A DNA stretch of 7,853 nucleotides, taken from NCBI GenBank assembly GCA_030145965.1, contig JASKZT010000060.1, positions 1-7,853 of the forward strand. Direction: 5' to 3'. Numbering within the stretch: position 1 is the first letter of the stretch; each line of letters begins with the position of its first letter. Shown one piece after another: positions 1 to 6,146 of this stretch. The DNA is from Ornithinimicrobium sp. (GTDB lineage Bacteria; Actinomycetota; Actinomycetes; Actinomycetales; Dermatophilaceae). Made by a program: the position numbers and the translations under genes. Under the pieces are notes generated by a model. The model was not told where the DNA came from. It saw only the letters and a program-made list of their open reading frames with translations, and searched no databases.

Positions 1-2330
1 GTGTGCCCGGCGTCGACGAGGGTGTGCAGCTGCGCCAGCAGGCGGTGCACGTCGGCCGGGTGCAGGCCGGTCGTCGGCTCGTCGAAGAGGTAGAGCGTCG
101 CGGCGCGGCGCTCGCGCTGCAGCTCGGTGGCCAGCTTGATCCGCTGCGCCTCCCCGCCCGACAGCTCGGTGGCCGGCTGGCCGAGGGTGAGGTAGCCCAG
201 CCCCAGCGCGTCGAGCGCGTCGAGCGCGCGCCGCACGGCCGGCACGTCGGCCAGCGCCTCGCGCGCCTCGACGACCGTCATCGCGAGCAGGTCGGCGACC
301 GTGCGCCCCTGCCAGCGGACCTCGAGGGTCTCCGCGTCGAAGCGGGCGCCGTGGCAGGTCGGGCAGGTCGAGTACGTGCCGGGCAGGAAGAGCAGCTCGA
401 CGGCCACCGCCCCCTCGCCGCCGCACGTGCGGCACTGGCCGGCGGTGGTGTTGAAGCTGAAGCGCCCCGCCGTCCAGCGCCGCTGCCTGGCCTCGGGCGT
501 GGCGGCGAAGAGGCGCCGGACGTGGTCCCACAGGCCGGTGTAGGTCGCCAGCGTCGACCGCGGCGAGCGGCCGATGGGCTTCTGGGTGATGCGCACGACG
601 CGCCTGGGCACGCCCGGGCCCGAGGCGCTCGCCGCGCCCGTGGCGGGTGCGTCCCGCGCGGGCGGCGGCGCGTCCGGCCCGTCCCCCTCGCCCGTCGGGG
701 GGTCGTCGTCCGGCTGGTCCTCGACGGTGGCGAGCTGGGCGCCCACGACGTCGTGGACGGCGTCCAGCAGGCTGGTCTTGCCCGACCCCGAGATCCCCGT
801 GACGACCGTGAGCGCGCGCAGCGGCAGCTCGAGGTCCAGGTCGCGCACGGTGCGTCGGGTCAGGCCGGTGAGGGTCAGCGTGCCGCCACCGGGGCGTCGG
901 GTCTGGTGGCCGCCGGCGCGGATCTCCTGTCGGTGCACCCGGTCGGTGAGGTAGCGCGCGGTGACCGACTCGCCCACCCCGGCGAGGCCGTCGACCGGTC
1001 CCGACCACAGCACGTGCCCGCCCTCGGCACCGGCCCCCGGGCCCACGTCCACGACCCAGTCGCAGCGCGCCACGATGCCCATGTCGTGCTCGACGACCAC
1101 GACGGTGTTGCCGGCGGCGACGAGGCGGCGCAGGAGGTCGACGAGCCGGTCGGCGTCGCGCGGGTGCAGGCCGGCCGACGGCTCGTCCAGGACGTAGACG
1201 ACGCCGAAGAGCCCGGAGCGCAGCGCCGTCGCGAGCCGCAGCCGCTGCAGCTCCCCGGCCGAGACGCTCGTGCTCGGGCGTCCGAGCGTGAGGTGGCCAA
1301 GGCCCAGCTCCTCCATGAGCGCCAGGCGCCCGGCCAGGTCCTCCAGGAGCAGCGTCTCGGCCTGCTCGCGGGCGTCGCGCTCCAGCCGGACGGCCAGGTG
1401 CTCGAGCCGGGTGCGGGCGAGCGCCGCCAGCTCGGCGACCGGCAGCGCCGCCGCCTCGTCGACCGCCAGGCCTCGCCAGGTGACGGCGAGCGCCTCCGGG
1501 CGCAGGCGTCGCCCGTCGCACGTCGCGCACGGCCGCGACACCACGTGCCGCAGCAGCCGGGCACGCTGCGTGGCGCTGCGGGTCTCGGCGAGCGTGCGCC
1601 GCACATACCTCGCCGCGGAGGAGAACGTGCCCTGGTAGGGGCGGTTGATGCGCGCGGCGTCGCGGGTCGGCACGACGGTGACGACCGGCTGCTCGTCGGT
1701 GAAGAGGATCCAGTCGCGGGTGGCCTGAGGCAGGGCGCGCCACGGCACGTCGACGTCGTGGCCGAGGGTGGCGACGATGTCGCGGTAGTTCTTGCCCAGC
1801 CACGCGCCCGGCCAGGCGGCGACCGCGCCCTCCGCGATGCTCAGCGAGGGGTCGGGCACCATCGAGGCCTCGGTCGGCTCGTGCACGACGCCGAGGCCGC
1901 CGCAGGTGGGGCAGGCGCCCTGGGGGGTGTTGGGGGAGAAGGAGTCGGAGTCGAGGTGCGCGGCGCCGACGGGGTAGGTGCCGCACCGCGACCAGAGCAT
2001 CCGCAGCGTCGACCCGGTCGTCGTCACGGTGCCGACGGTCGACCGGCTGCCGCCGCCGCCGCGCCCCTGCTCCAGCGCGACGGTCGGCGGTAGGCCGCGC
2101 ACGTCGCGCACCTGGGGGTCGACGGCGGTGTGGATGAGGCGGCGGGCGTACGGCGCGACCGAGTCGAGGTAGCGGCGCTGCGCCTCCCCGTGGACGGTGC
2201 CGAAGGCCAGGCTGGACTTGCCCGAGCCCGAGACGCCGGTCACCGCGACGAGGGCGTCGCGGGGCAGGTCGACGTCGACCTCGCGCAGGTTGTGCAGGCG
2301 GGCTCCGCGCACCTCGATCCGTCCGGTCAC
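1..2330 (-). CDS. UvrA-like ABC ATPase, class II (no UvrB-binding domain), C-terminus cut by window edge
   Basis: Tandem ABC ATPase of the UvrA family, 776 codons visible. Order: Walker A1 GVSGSGKSS at residues 32-40, CPTC at 140-143, CATC at 268-271, signature SAGELQRL from 357, Walker B1 LDEPSAGLH around 382, Walker A2 GISGSGKT at 512-519, CRTC at 633-636, CPTC at 656-659, signature LSGGEAQR at 723-730, Walker B2 FDEPTTGLH around 750. Classical UvrA has about 100 residues of UvrB-binding domain between the RSTVGT segment and the CPxC of the first half; here they are separated by only a short stretch. That matches UvrA2/DrrC-type proteins linked to DNA-damage or drug tolerance. A 40-residue Asp/Pro/Ala-rich linker (about 537-576) follows Walker A2. 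Start: an in-frame TGA at 2345-2343 leaves GTG 2330 as the only upstream choice. It lacks a good Shine-Dalgarno but has GACCCT 6 nt upstream. By family, perhaps 50-60 residues are missing at the left edge. Family certain; biological role inferred. Confidence 0.95.
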   Translation of the reverse strand, partial: MTGRIEVRGARLHNLREVDVDLPRDALVAVTGVSGSGKSSLAFGTVHGEAQRRYLDSVAPYARRLIHTAVDPQVRDVRGLPPTVALEQGRGGGGSRSTVGTVTTTGSTLRMLWSRCGTYPVGAAHLDSDSFSPNTPQGACPTCGGLGVVHEPTEASMVPDPSLSIAEGAVAAWPGAWLGKNYRDIVATLGHDVDVPWRALPQATRDWILFTDEQPVVTVVPTRDAARINRPYQGTFSSAARYVRRTLAETRSATQRARLLRHVVSRPCATCDGRRLRPEALAVTWRGLAVDEAAALPVAELAALARTRLEHLAVRLERDAREQAETLLLEDLAGRLALMEELGLGHLTLGRPSTSVSAGELQRLRLATALRSGLFGVVYVLDEPSAGLHPRDADRLVDLLRRLVAAGNTVVVVEHDMGIVARCDWVVDVGPGAGAEGGHVLWSGPVDGLAGVGESVTARYLTDRVHRQEIRAGGHQTRRPGGGTLTLTGLTRRTVRDLDLELPLRALTVVTGISGSGKTSLLDAVHDVVGAQLATVEDQPDDDPPTGEGDGPDAPPPARDAPATGAASASGPGVPRRVVRITQKPIGRSPRSTLATYTGLWDHVRRLFAATPEARQRRWTAGRFSFNTTAGQCRTCGGEGAVAVELLFLPGTYSTCPTCHGARFDAETLEVRWQGRTVADLLAMTVVEAREALADVPAVRRALDALDALGLGYLTLGQPATELSGGEAQRIKLATELQRERRAATLYLFDEPTTGLHPADVHRLLAQLHTLVDAGH

Positions 2331-2336
2331 GACCCC

Positions 2337-2342
2337 AGGGTC
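2337..2342 (-). promoter_or_regulatory. Putative -10 hexamer for a leaderless uvrA-like mRNA
   Basis: GACCCT on the minus strand is followed by 6 nt and then the GTG start at 2330. The A at hexamer position 2 and the T at position 6, the most conserved -10 bases, are present; the first base is G instead of T. No -35 match is visible. It is supported mainly by the same spacing at four other genes here. Confidence 0.3.
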
Positions 2343-2347
2343 TCACC

Positions 2348-2379
2348 GGCCCGAGGTATGGGATGCCTCACACCGGGCC
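2348..2379. promoter_or_regulatory. Stem-loop / inverted repeat in the divergent uvrA-like and FMN reductase gap
   Basis: The core is GAGGTAT (2353-2359), a GGG spacer, then ATGCCTC (2363-2369): 7-bp arms with one mismatch. Outside it GGCCC (2348-2352) can pair with GGGCC (2375-2379), leaving a small bulge on one side. It lies between two divergent starts, so it could be an operator for either gene. An RNA hairpin in the FMN reductase leader is the alternative. No regulator family can be assigned. Confidence 0.35.
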
Positions 2380-2382
2380 CCC

Positions 2383-2388
2383 GGAGGG
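2383..2388 (+). promoter_or_regulatory. Shine-Dalgarno-like GGAGGG, fits ATG 2392 rather than ATG 2422
   Basis: GGAGGG followed by AAC and ATG at 2392 is the best ribosome-binding match near the FMN reductase gene. ATG 2392 is in frame with ATG 2422 and would add ten residues (MVDRSSIDPG). The spacing of 3-4 nt is slightly short. The site is too far from ATG 2422 to serve it. Confidence 0.4.
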
Positions 2389-2421
2389 AACATGGTTGAC
2401 CGCTCATCCATTGATCCAGGC

Positions 2422-2973
2422 ATGAGCTTCCCCAAGATCGGCGTCGTCGTCAGCACCACCCGCCCTGCCCGCATCGGCCCCAAGGTCGCCGCGTGGATCC
2501 GCGACCTCGCGCCGTACGGGACCGAGGTCGACGCCGTCGACCTCGCCGCCATCGGGCTGCCCTTCCTCGCGGACGGCGAGATGCCCTCGGCCGGCGAGTA
2601 CGACCAGCCGAGCACCATCGCCTGGTCGGAGAAGGTGCGCGGCTACGACGCGCTCATCATCACCGTGGCGGAGTACAACGGCGGCTACCCGGCCGTGCTC
2701 AAGAACGCCCTCGACACCCTCCACGCGGAGTGGAACGGCCTGCCCGTCGGCGTCGTGGGCTACGGCTGGGGCGGCGCGGCCGCCGCGACCGGCTCGCTGG
2801 CGACCGTCCTGGACCGCCTGCAGACCGTGCGTCTGGACGGCCCGGGCCTGCGCTTCGGCGAGGACCTCACGCCCGAGGGCGAGGTGCTCGAGGCCGCCCC
2901 CGAGGAGGCCGTGCGCGGGCTCTACGACCAGCTCGTCGCCGCCGCCCGCGAGCGCGCCTCCGTCGACGCCTGA
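2422..2973 (+). CDS. NADPH-dependent FMN reductase (flavodoxin fold, PF03358 type)
   Basis: 183-residue cytoplasmic flavoprotein. The N-terminal beta strand plus phosphate loop (KIGVVVSTTRPARIG, residues 5-19) corresponds to the GSTRPGR loop that binds FMN phosphate. EYNGGYPAVLKNALD (84-98) is the highly conserved flavin-site segment of this family, and a glycine-rich strand follows (GYGWGG, 113-118). The full fold is present at usual length. Such enzymes reduce FMN, quinones or azo compounds with NAD(P)H; the substrate cannot be read from sequence. ATG 2422 was chosen because family members begin a few residues before the KIG strand, but it has neither a Shine-Dalgarno nor a leaderless -10. 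ATG 2392, ten codons upstream, has GGAGGG and is a real alternative. The VOC gene follows after 37 nt on the same strand. A second PF03358-type protein is encoded at 7441-6824. Confidence 0.92.
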   Translation: MSFPKIGVVVSTTRPARIGPKVAAWIRDLAPYGTEVDAVDLAAIGLPFLADGEMPSAGEYDQPSTIAWSEKVRGYDALIITVAEYNGGYPAVLKNALDTLHAEWNGLPVGVVGYGWGGAAAATGSLATVLDRLQTVRLDGPGLRFGEDLTPEGEVLEAAPEEAVRGLYDQLVAAARERASVDA

Positions 2974-2998
2974 CCCGGCACGCCGGCGTCCGATCGGC

Positions 2999-3004
2999 CA
3001 CACT
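2999..3004 (+). promoter_or_regulatory. Putative -10 hexamer for a leaderless VOC-gene mRNA
   Basis: CACACT is followed by GCCGAC and then ATG 3011, exactly 6 nt between the hexamer and the start. No Shine-Dalgarno lies before this ATG. No clear -35 is seen, so the call rests on spacing and on the pattern shared with other genes in the window. Confidence 0.35.
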
Positions 3005-3010
3005 GCCGAC

Positions 3011-3406
3011 ATGAGCGAGGACACCAGCACCGCGACGACCGGGACCGCCGCGACCAGCGGGCGCAGCCTGGCGGTCGACATGGTCACCTTCGACTGCGCG
3101 GACCCGCAGGCGCTGTCCCGGTTCTGGGCCGCCGCGCTGCAGGCCGAGGTCGGGATGGACGTGGGCGACTTCGTCATCCTGCGCGGGCGCCCCGCCGTGG
3201 CGTTCCAGCAGGTCGAGGACCCCTCGCCCGGCAAGAACCGGATCCACCTCGACCTCTCCGGCGCCGACCGCGCCGAGGAGGTCGCGCGTCTCCTCGAGCT
3301 CGGTGCGACCGTGGTCCAGGACCACGACCACGACGGCTTCGCCTGGACGATCCTCAGCGACCCCGCCGGCAACCAGTTCTGCGTCTCCGACCCCCACCAG
3401 GCCTGA
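3011..3406 (+). CDS. VOC family protein, Glyoxalase_6-like, single domain
   Basis: 131 residues. After a Thr/Ala-rich unstructured N-terminus (residues 1-18) comes a single vicinal-oxygen-chelate domain. DMVTFDCADPQALSRFW (23-39) is the first beta-alpha unit, NRIHLDL (76-82) the central strand with the conserved His, then an EEVARLLELGATVV helix-strand (89-102) and the ending ILSDPAGNQFCV (114-125). The DPxGNxFCV ending and NRxHLDL are characteristic of the small actinobacterial Glyoxalase_6 group (PF18029). Members probably dimerise to form the binding cleft. Functions range from dioxygenase to antibiotic binding, and most members are uncharacterised, so no reaction is assigned. It lies 37 nt after the FMN reductase gene and may be partly cotranscribed with it, but it also has its own -10-like hexamer at leaderless spacing. 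Confidence 0.93.
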   Translation: MSEDTSTATTGTAATSGRSLAVDMVTFDCADPQALSRFWAAALQAEVGMDVGDFVILRGRPAVAFQQVEDPSPGKNRIHLDLSGADRAEEVARLLELGATVVQDHDHDGFAWTILSDPAGNQFCVSDPHQA

Positions 3407-3452
3407 CCTGACCCGCCCCCTTCCACCGAGCACGTGGTGTGGTGGGTGTTGA

Positions 3453-3479
3453 GGCCACCGGACACCTCGGGTGGTGGCC
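3453..3479. terminator. Hairpin between convergent VOC and crotonase genes (repeat element copy A)
   Basis: GGCCACC (3453-3459) pairs with GGTGGCC (3473-3479) around a 13-nt loop. It starts 46 nt after the VOC stop and directly adjoins the stop codon of the opposing crotonase gene (3482-3480), so it could end transcription from both sides. There is no T tract, which is common in actinobacteria. Positions 3455-3477 on the plus strand match minus-strand 5098-5076 at 20 of 23 bases. A small CTACC-G-GGTAG palindrome (3480-3490) adjoins it. Confidence 0.45.
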
Positions 3480-4277
3480 CTACCGGGTAGGCGAACCCGT
3501 CCTCGTCGAGGATCGCCCTGGCAGGCCGCCCCGGTCCATCCGGGCCAGCAGGCCGAGCTGGGCGCGGCGCTCCCTCGCGAACGTCGACCGGGCGGACGCG
3601 CTCGCGGCCTGGTCGAGCAGCCGCTTCCCGCGAGCCAGCGCGACCCGGTCGTGCTGGACCATCTCGGCGACCAGCTCGGCCGCGGTGCTCCGCGGGTCGT
3701 CGGCGAGCCGGGTGACGAGGCCGAGCCGGTGCGCCTCGTCACCGGTGAGCGTGCGGGCCGTCAGGGTCAGCTCCTTGGCGACGTCGAGACCGACCAGCTC
3801 CACGAGCGAGCGCGTGCCGGTCATGTCGGGCACCAGGCCCCACCGCAGCTCACGGACCGACCACTGCGCGTCCGGCGAGCTGACCCGCAGGTCGGCCCCG
3901 AGCGCCAGCTGCACCCCCGCACCGAGGCAGTGGCCGTGGACCGCCGCGACGACGGGCACGGGCAGCCGCCGCCAGGCCCAGCACGCCTCCTGGAAGACGT
4001 TCGTGCCCCGCACCCCGGGCACGAAGCGCCGTGCGATGCCCTGAGGCCTCGCCAGCGCCGCCCGCAGGTCGAGGCCGGCGCAGAACGCCTCGCCGTCCCC
4101 GCCGAGGATCACCGCGCGGACGTCTGGGTCGCGGCGCAGCGCCCGGGCGGTGGCCACGAGGTCGTCGAGCATGCCCAGCGTCACGGCGTTGAGCTTCTCC
4201 GGCCTGGCGAGCCGCACGTGCGCGACCCCGTCCTCGACGTCGCAGGTGACCAGGCCCTCGTGGCTGCGCGACTGCAT
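3480..4277 (-). CDS. Enoyl-CoA hydratase/isomerase (crotonase) family protein
   Basis: 265 residues, the usual crotonase length. ARPEKLNAVT (24-33) is the family N-terminal motif. AFCAGLDL (64-71) and HGHCLGAG (114-121) form the CoA-binding and oxyanion-hole segments. Glu143 (RELRWGLVP) and Glu169 (AKELTLT) line up with the two catalytic glutamates of rat mitochondrial enoyl-CoA hydratase, so water addition to 2-enoyl-CoA is possible. WGLVPDMTGT replaces the classic LGxxPGxGGT, so the exact acyl substrate is unknown. The last roughly 16 residues (from GGLPGRSS) are Gly/Ser/Thr/Arg-rich and do not resemble a normal crotonase C-terminus. Start: ATG 4277 (MQSRSHEG); ATG 4289 (MLTGMQS) is in frame and possible; neither has a Shine-Dalgarno. 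The gene is 44 nt downstream of the hydrolase gene on the same strand, possibly cotranscribed. Confidence 0.93.
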   Translation of the reverse strand: MQSRSHEGLVTCDVEDGVAHVRLARPEKLNAVTLGMLDDLVATARALRRDPDVRAVILGGDGEAFCAGLDLRAALARPQGIARRFVPGVRGTNVFQEACWAWRRLPVPVVAAVHGHCLGAGVQLALGADLRVSSPDAQWSVRELRWGLVPDMTGTRSLVELVGLDVAKELTLTARTLTGDEAHRLGLVTRLADDPRSTAAELVAEMVQHDRVALARGKRLLDQAASASARSTFARERRAQLGLLARMDRGGLPGRSSTRTGSPTR

Positions 4278-4321
4278 ACCGGTGAGCATGGCACGCGGCC
4301 ACCACGCGAGGGGTCCGGTGG

Positions 4322-4990
4322 CTAGGGGGTGACCGGTCGGTCGAGGAAGTCGGTGAGCACCTGGGTCAGCTCCGCGGGCTTGTCGGCGTTGACGAGGTGC
4401 CCGGCGCCCTCGAGGACGCGCACCCTCGCTCCCGCGATCCCGGCCTCGAGCGCCCGCGCGGCGGGCTGGTTGACGACGTCCTTGCCGCCGACGACGACGA
4501 GCGTCGGAGCAACGATGCGTGGCAGGGCGCCGGTGAGGTCGAGGGCCCGCACGGCCGCCTGGCTGCGCAGCACCTGCTCCTTGGACACCCCCGCGTCCAG
4601 GAACCGCTGACGCGGCATCATCCGCAGCAGCGCGCCCTGCAGCCGCATGACCGAGCGCGGCGGGCGCACCTGCCCGCCCACGAGCACCAGCCGGCGCACC
4701 CGCCCCGGGAAGTCGGCGGCCAGCTGGGCGGCGACCATCGCGCCGTAGGACACGCCGCACAGGTCTACCTGCTCGGCGCCCTCGAGCATGAGCGCCGTGT
4801 CGAGCGCGGCCGCCGAGTCGGCGATGGGCATCGGCTGCCGCTCGGTCGGGCGCAGCCCCGGCACCCAGGGCGTGAGCAGCCGCCGCGACCCGTAGAGGCT
4901 GACGACGACGTCCTCCCATGCCATCGGCGCCTGGCCGGCGGCATGCAGCAGGACGAGGGGCGGAGGCGTCGGGCTGGCGGAGTCGGTCAC
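4322..4990 (-). CDS. Alpha/beta-fold hydrolase
   Basis: 222 residues. LVLLHAAGQ (12-20) is the strand and oxyanion loop (usually HG). The nucleophile elbow is GVSYGAM (79-85) with Ser81. The acid residue is Asp171 in VVGGKD, and the catalytic His198 lies in GAGHLVNADKP. The complete Ser-Asp-His triad and standard order indicate an active ester, lactone or thioester hydrolase; the substrate is unknown. It is somewhat short for the family, with a small helical lid (about 110-155). GTG 4990 was chosen because the fold begins at residue 11 and TACCCT sits exactly 6 nt upstream. A GTG at 5050 would add a low-complexity 20-residue extension and is less likely. The crotonase gene follows 44 nt downstream, so the pair may act on related acyl compounds, though the sequence alone does not prove this. 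Confidence 0.92.
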   Translation of the reverse strand: MTDSASPTPPPLVLLHAAGQAPMAWEDVVVSLYGSRRLLTPWVPGLRPTERQPMPIADSAAALDTALMLEGAEQVDLCGVSYGAMVAAQLAADFPGRVRRLVLVGGQVRPPRSVMRLQGALLRMMPRQRFLDAGVSKEQVLRSQAAVRALDLTGALPRIVAPTLVVVGGKDVVNQPAARALEAGIAGARVRVLEGAGHLVNADKPAELTQVLTDFLDRPVTP

Positions 4991-4996
4991 CCCAGC

Positions 4997-5002
4997 AGGG
5001 TA
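4997..5002 (-). promoter_or_regulatory. Putative -10 hexamer for a leaderless hydrolase mRNA
   Basis: TACCCT on the minus strand, a full TANNNT match, is followed by GCTGGG and the GTG start at 4990. The 6-nt gap would put the transcript start at the first base of the GTG. No TTGAC-like -35 is visible. Confidence 0.45.
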
Positions 5003-5078
5003 GGCCGCGGCGTGGGCGCGTGACGCCGTGCCGTCCACAGCGACCACCACACCGCGTGCCCGGCGGGGGGAGGGACCA

Positions 5079-5098
5079 CCACCGCACGTGTCCGGTGG
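5079..5098 (-). terminator. Hairpin after the SDR gene (repeat element copy B)
   Basis: On the minus strand CCACCG and CGGTGG form a perfect 6-bp stem around the 8-nt loop GACACGTG. It begins 6 nt after the TGA (5107-5105) of the SDR gene, a typical place for a terminator, and is followed by a pyrimidine-rich run rather than a T tract. It shares 20 of 23 bases (5098-5076) with the hairpin at 3455-3477, suggesting a recurrent element. Confidence 0.5.
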
Positions 5099-5104
5099 GA
5101 GGGC

Positions 5105-6082
5105 TCAGCCGGGAGCGGCCAGCACCTCGCGCTCCTCCTCGTCGGTCAGCCCGGTGGGCCGCTCGCCCTCACGCCGCTCCTCGTAGGCGAGGGCCGCGCG
5201 CAACGTCTCCGCCAGCGGGCGGACGGCGAGCCCGTCGCGCCGGGCCCGGGTCGTGTCGAGCGTGGCGAAGCCGCGCATCGCCGGGTCGTCGATCCACAGC
5301 GGCATCGAGCGCGGCCCCATCCACGGGTTGACGCCCAGCTCGGCCAGCCGCGCGAGGGGGACGGGCCTCGGCCGGGCGCCCGAGCCGCCGACCTCGGCCG
5401 AGGCGCCGAGGAGGTCGGCCAGGGACGTCGTCGGGCCGGTGACGTTGTAGGCGCCGTCGAGCCGCTCGCGTGCGGCCGTGACGACGAAGTCGGCGATGTC
5501 GCGCACGTCGACCAACGCGCACGGGAAGCCGGGGTCGTCCGGCACCGCGACCGCGGAGCCGTCCCCCACGGGGTGGGCGAAGCGCCACGGCCAGTAGCCC
5601 GAGCGCCCCGAGGCGTCCCCGTCCCCGCCGATGAGTCCGGAGCGGACGAGCGTCGCGGAGGCGCCCGAGCCGGCGTAGAGCCGCTCGCAGGCGACCTTGG
5701 CCGGCCCGTAGTCCTCGGGCCGCTCCATCGCGTCGGCCTCGAGCGCCGGCTCCAGCGGTGCGTCCTCGTCGCGGTCGAGGGCGGGCGAGGGGGAGTAGAC
5801 GTTGGCGGAGGAGACGTAGACCCAGTGCCCCGTGTCGAGGTCGCGCACCGCGCGGCGGACGTGACCCGGCTGGCTCGTCACGTCGACGACGGCGTCCCAG
5901 CGGCGGTCGGCGACGGGGGCGAGGGCGTCGTCGTCGTCCCGGTCACCGGTGACCAGCGTGACGCCCTCGGGCGCGGGGGACGTGCCGCGGGCCAGGCAGG
6001 TGACGCGGTGGCCGTCGGCGAGGGCGGACCGGGCGATCTGGCGGCCGAGGAACGCTGTGCCGCCCAGCAGAAGGAGCTCCAT
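5105..6082 (-). CDS. NAD-dependent epimerase/dehydratase-type extended SDR
   Basis: 325 residues. The N-terminal Rossmann motif is LLGGTAFLGR (5-14), the GGTxFxGR variant seen in atypical extended SDRs. DVTS (67-70) and YVSSANVYS (89-97) carry the mid-domain strand and catalytic Ser. YGPAK (125-129) is the YxxxK pair with Tyr125 and Lys129. VDVRDIADFV (191-200) and AYNVTGP (211-217) are typical extended-SDR C-terminal segments. The family reduces, epimerises or dehydrates nucleotide sugars or similar substrates; which one is not evident. Start: ATG 6082 puts the Rossmann strand at residue 2, as in homologues. ATG 6091 (MRGMELL) is in frame, and GAGGGG lies between the two ATGs, too close to 6082 for normal spacing. 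A strong hairpin ends 14 nt before ATG 6091. Downstream is the hairpin at 5079-5098. Confidence 0.93.
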   Translation of the reverse strand: MELLLLGGTAFLGRQIARSALADGHRVTCLARGTSPAPEGVTLVTGDRDDDDALAPVADRRWDAVVDVTSQPGHVRRAVRDLDTGHWVYVSSANVYSPSPALDRDEDAPLEPALEADAMERPEDYGPAKVACERLYAGSGASATLVRSGLIGGDGDASGRSGYWPWRFAHPVGDGSAVAVPDDPGFPCALVDVRDIADFVVTAARERLDGAYNVTGPTTSLADLLGASAEVGGSGARPRPVPLARLAELGVNPWMGPRSMPLWIDDPAMRGFATLDTTRARRDGLAVRPLAETLRAALAYEERREGERPTGLTDEEEREVLAAPG

Positions 6083-6104
6083 ACCCCTCATCCTGGGGCA
6101 CGGC

Positions 6105-6140
6105 GGGCCGCCCGCGCCGGGTCGGCGGCGCGGGCGGCCC
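6105..6140 (-). terminator. Perfect 14-bp all-GC hairpin after the AMIN-like gene
   Basis: GGGCCGCCCGCGCC (6105-6118) and its exact reverse complement (6127-6140) enclose an 8-nt loop. It begins 6 nt after the stop codon of the AMIN-like gene (6149-6147). The stem is long, perfect and entirely G/C, with no following T tract: the I-shaped terminator form frequent in actinobacteria. It should separate the AMIN-like gene from the SDR gene. Confidence 0.75.
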
Positions 6141-6146
6141 GGGGCG

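Noticed and set aside
3..2093. 696-codon open frame on the plus strand
   Set aside because: It is antisense to the UvrA-like gene, whose motifs are unmistakable on the minus strand. The translation is a low-complexity Arg/Gly/Ala/Val mix with no domain, an effect of GC-biased third positions.
2396..2416. TTGACC and TTGATC as -35 boxes for the FMN reductase gene
   Set aside because: No acceptable -10 lies 16-19 bp downstream; the expected position falls on the ATG 2422 region.
2404..3465. 353-codon minus-strand frame opposite the FMN reductase and VOC genes
   Set aside because: Both plus-strand genes carry clear family motifs; this frame gives Gly/Ala/Val/Arg-rich sequence with no recognisable fold.
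3480..5087. 535-codon minus-strand frame that would extend the crotonase far upstream
   Set aside because: Only the part from 4277 onward matches a family. The upstream part overlaps the alpha/beta hydrolase in another frame and is Arg/Ala/Gly noise.
3407..5104. Multi-gene catabolic or biosynthetic cluster made of SDR, hydrolase and crotonase
   Set aside because: A hairpin and a 114-bp gap separate SDR and hydrolase, the hydrolase has its own promoter-like hexamer, and no shared substrate can be inferred. Only the hydrolase-crotonase pair is close.
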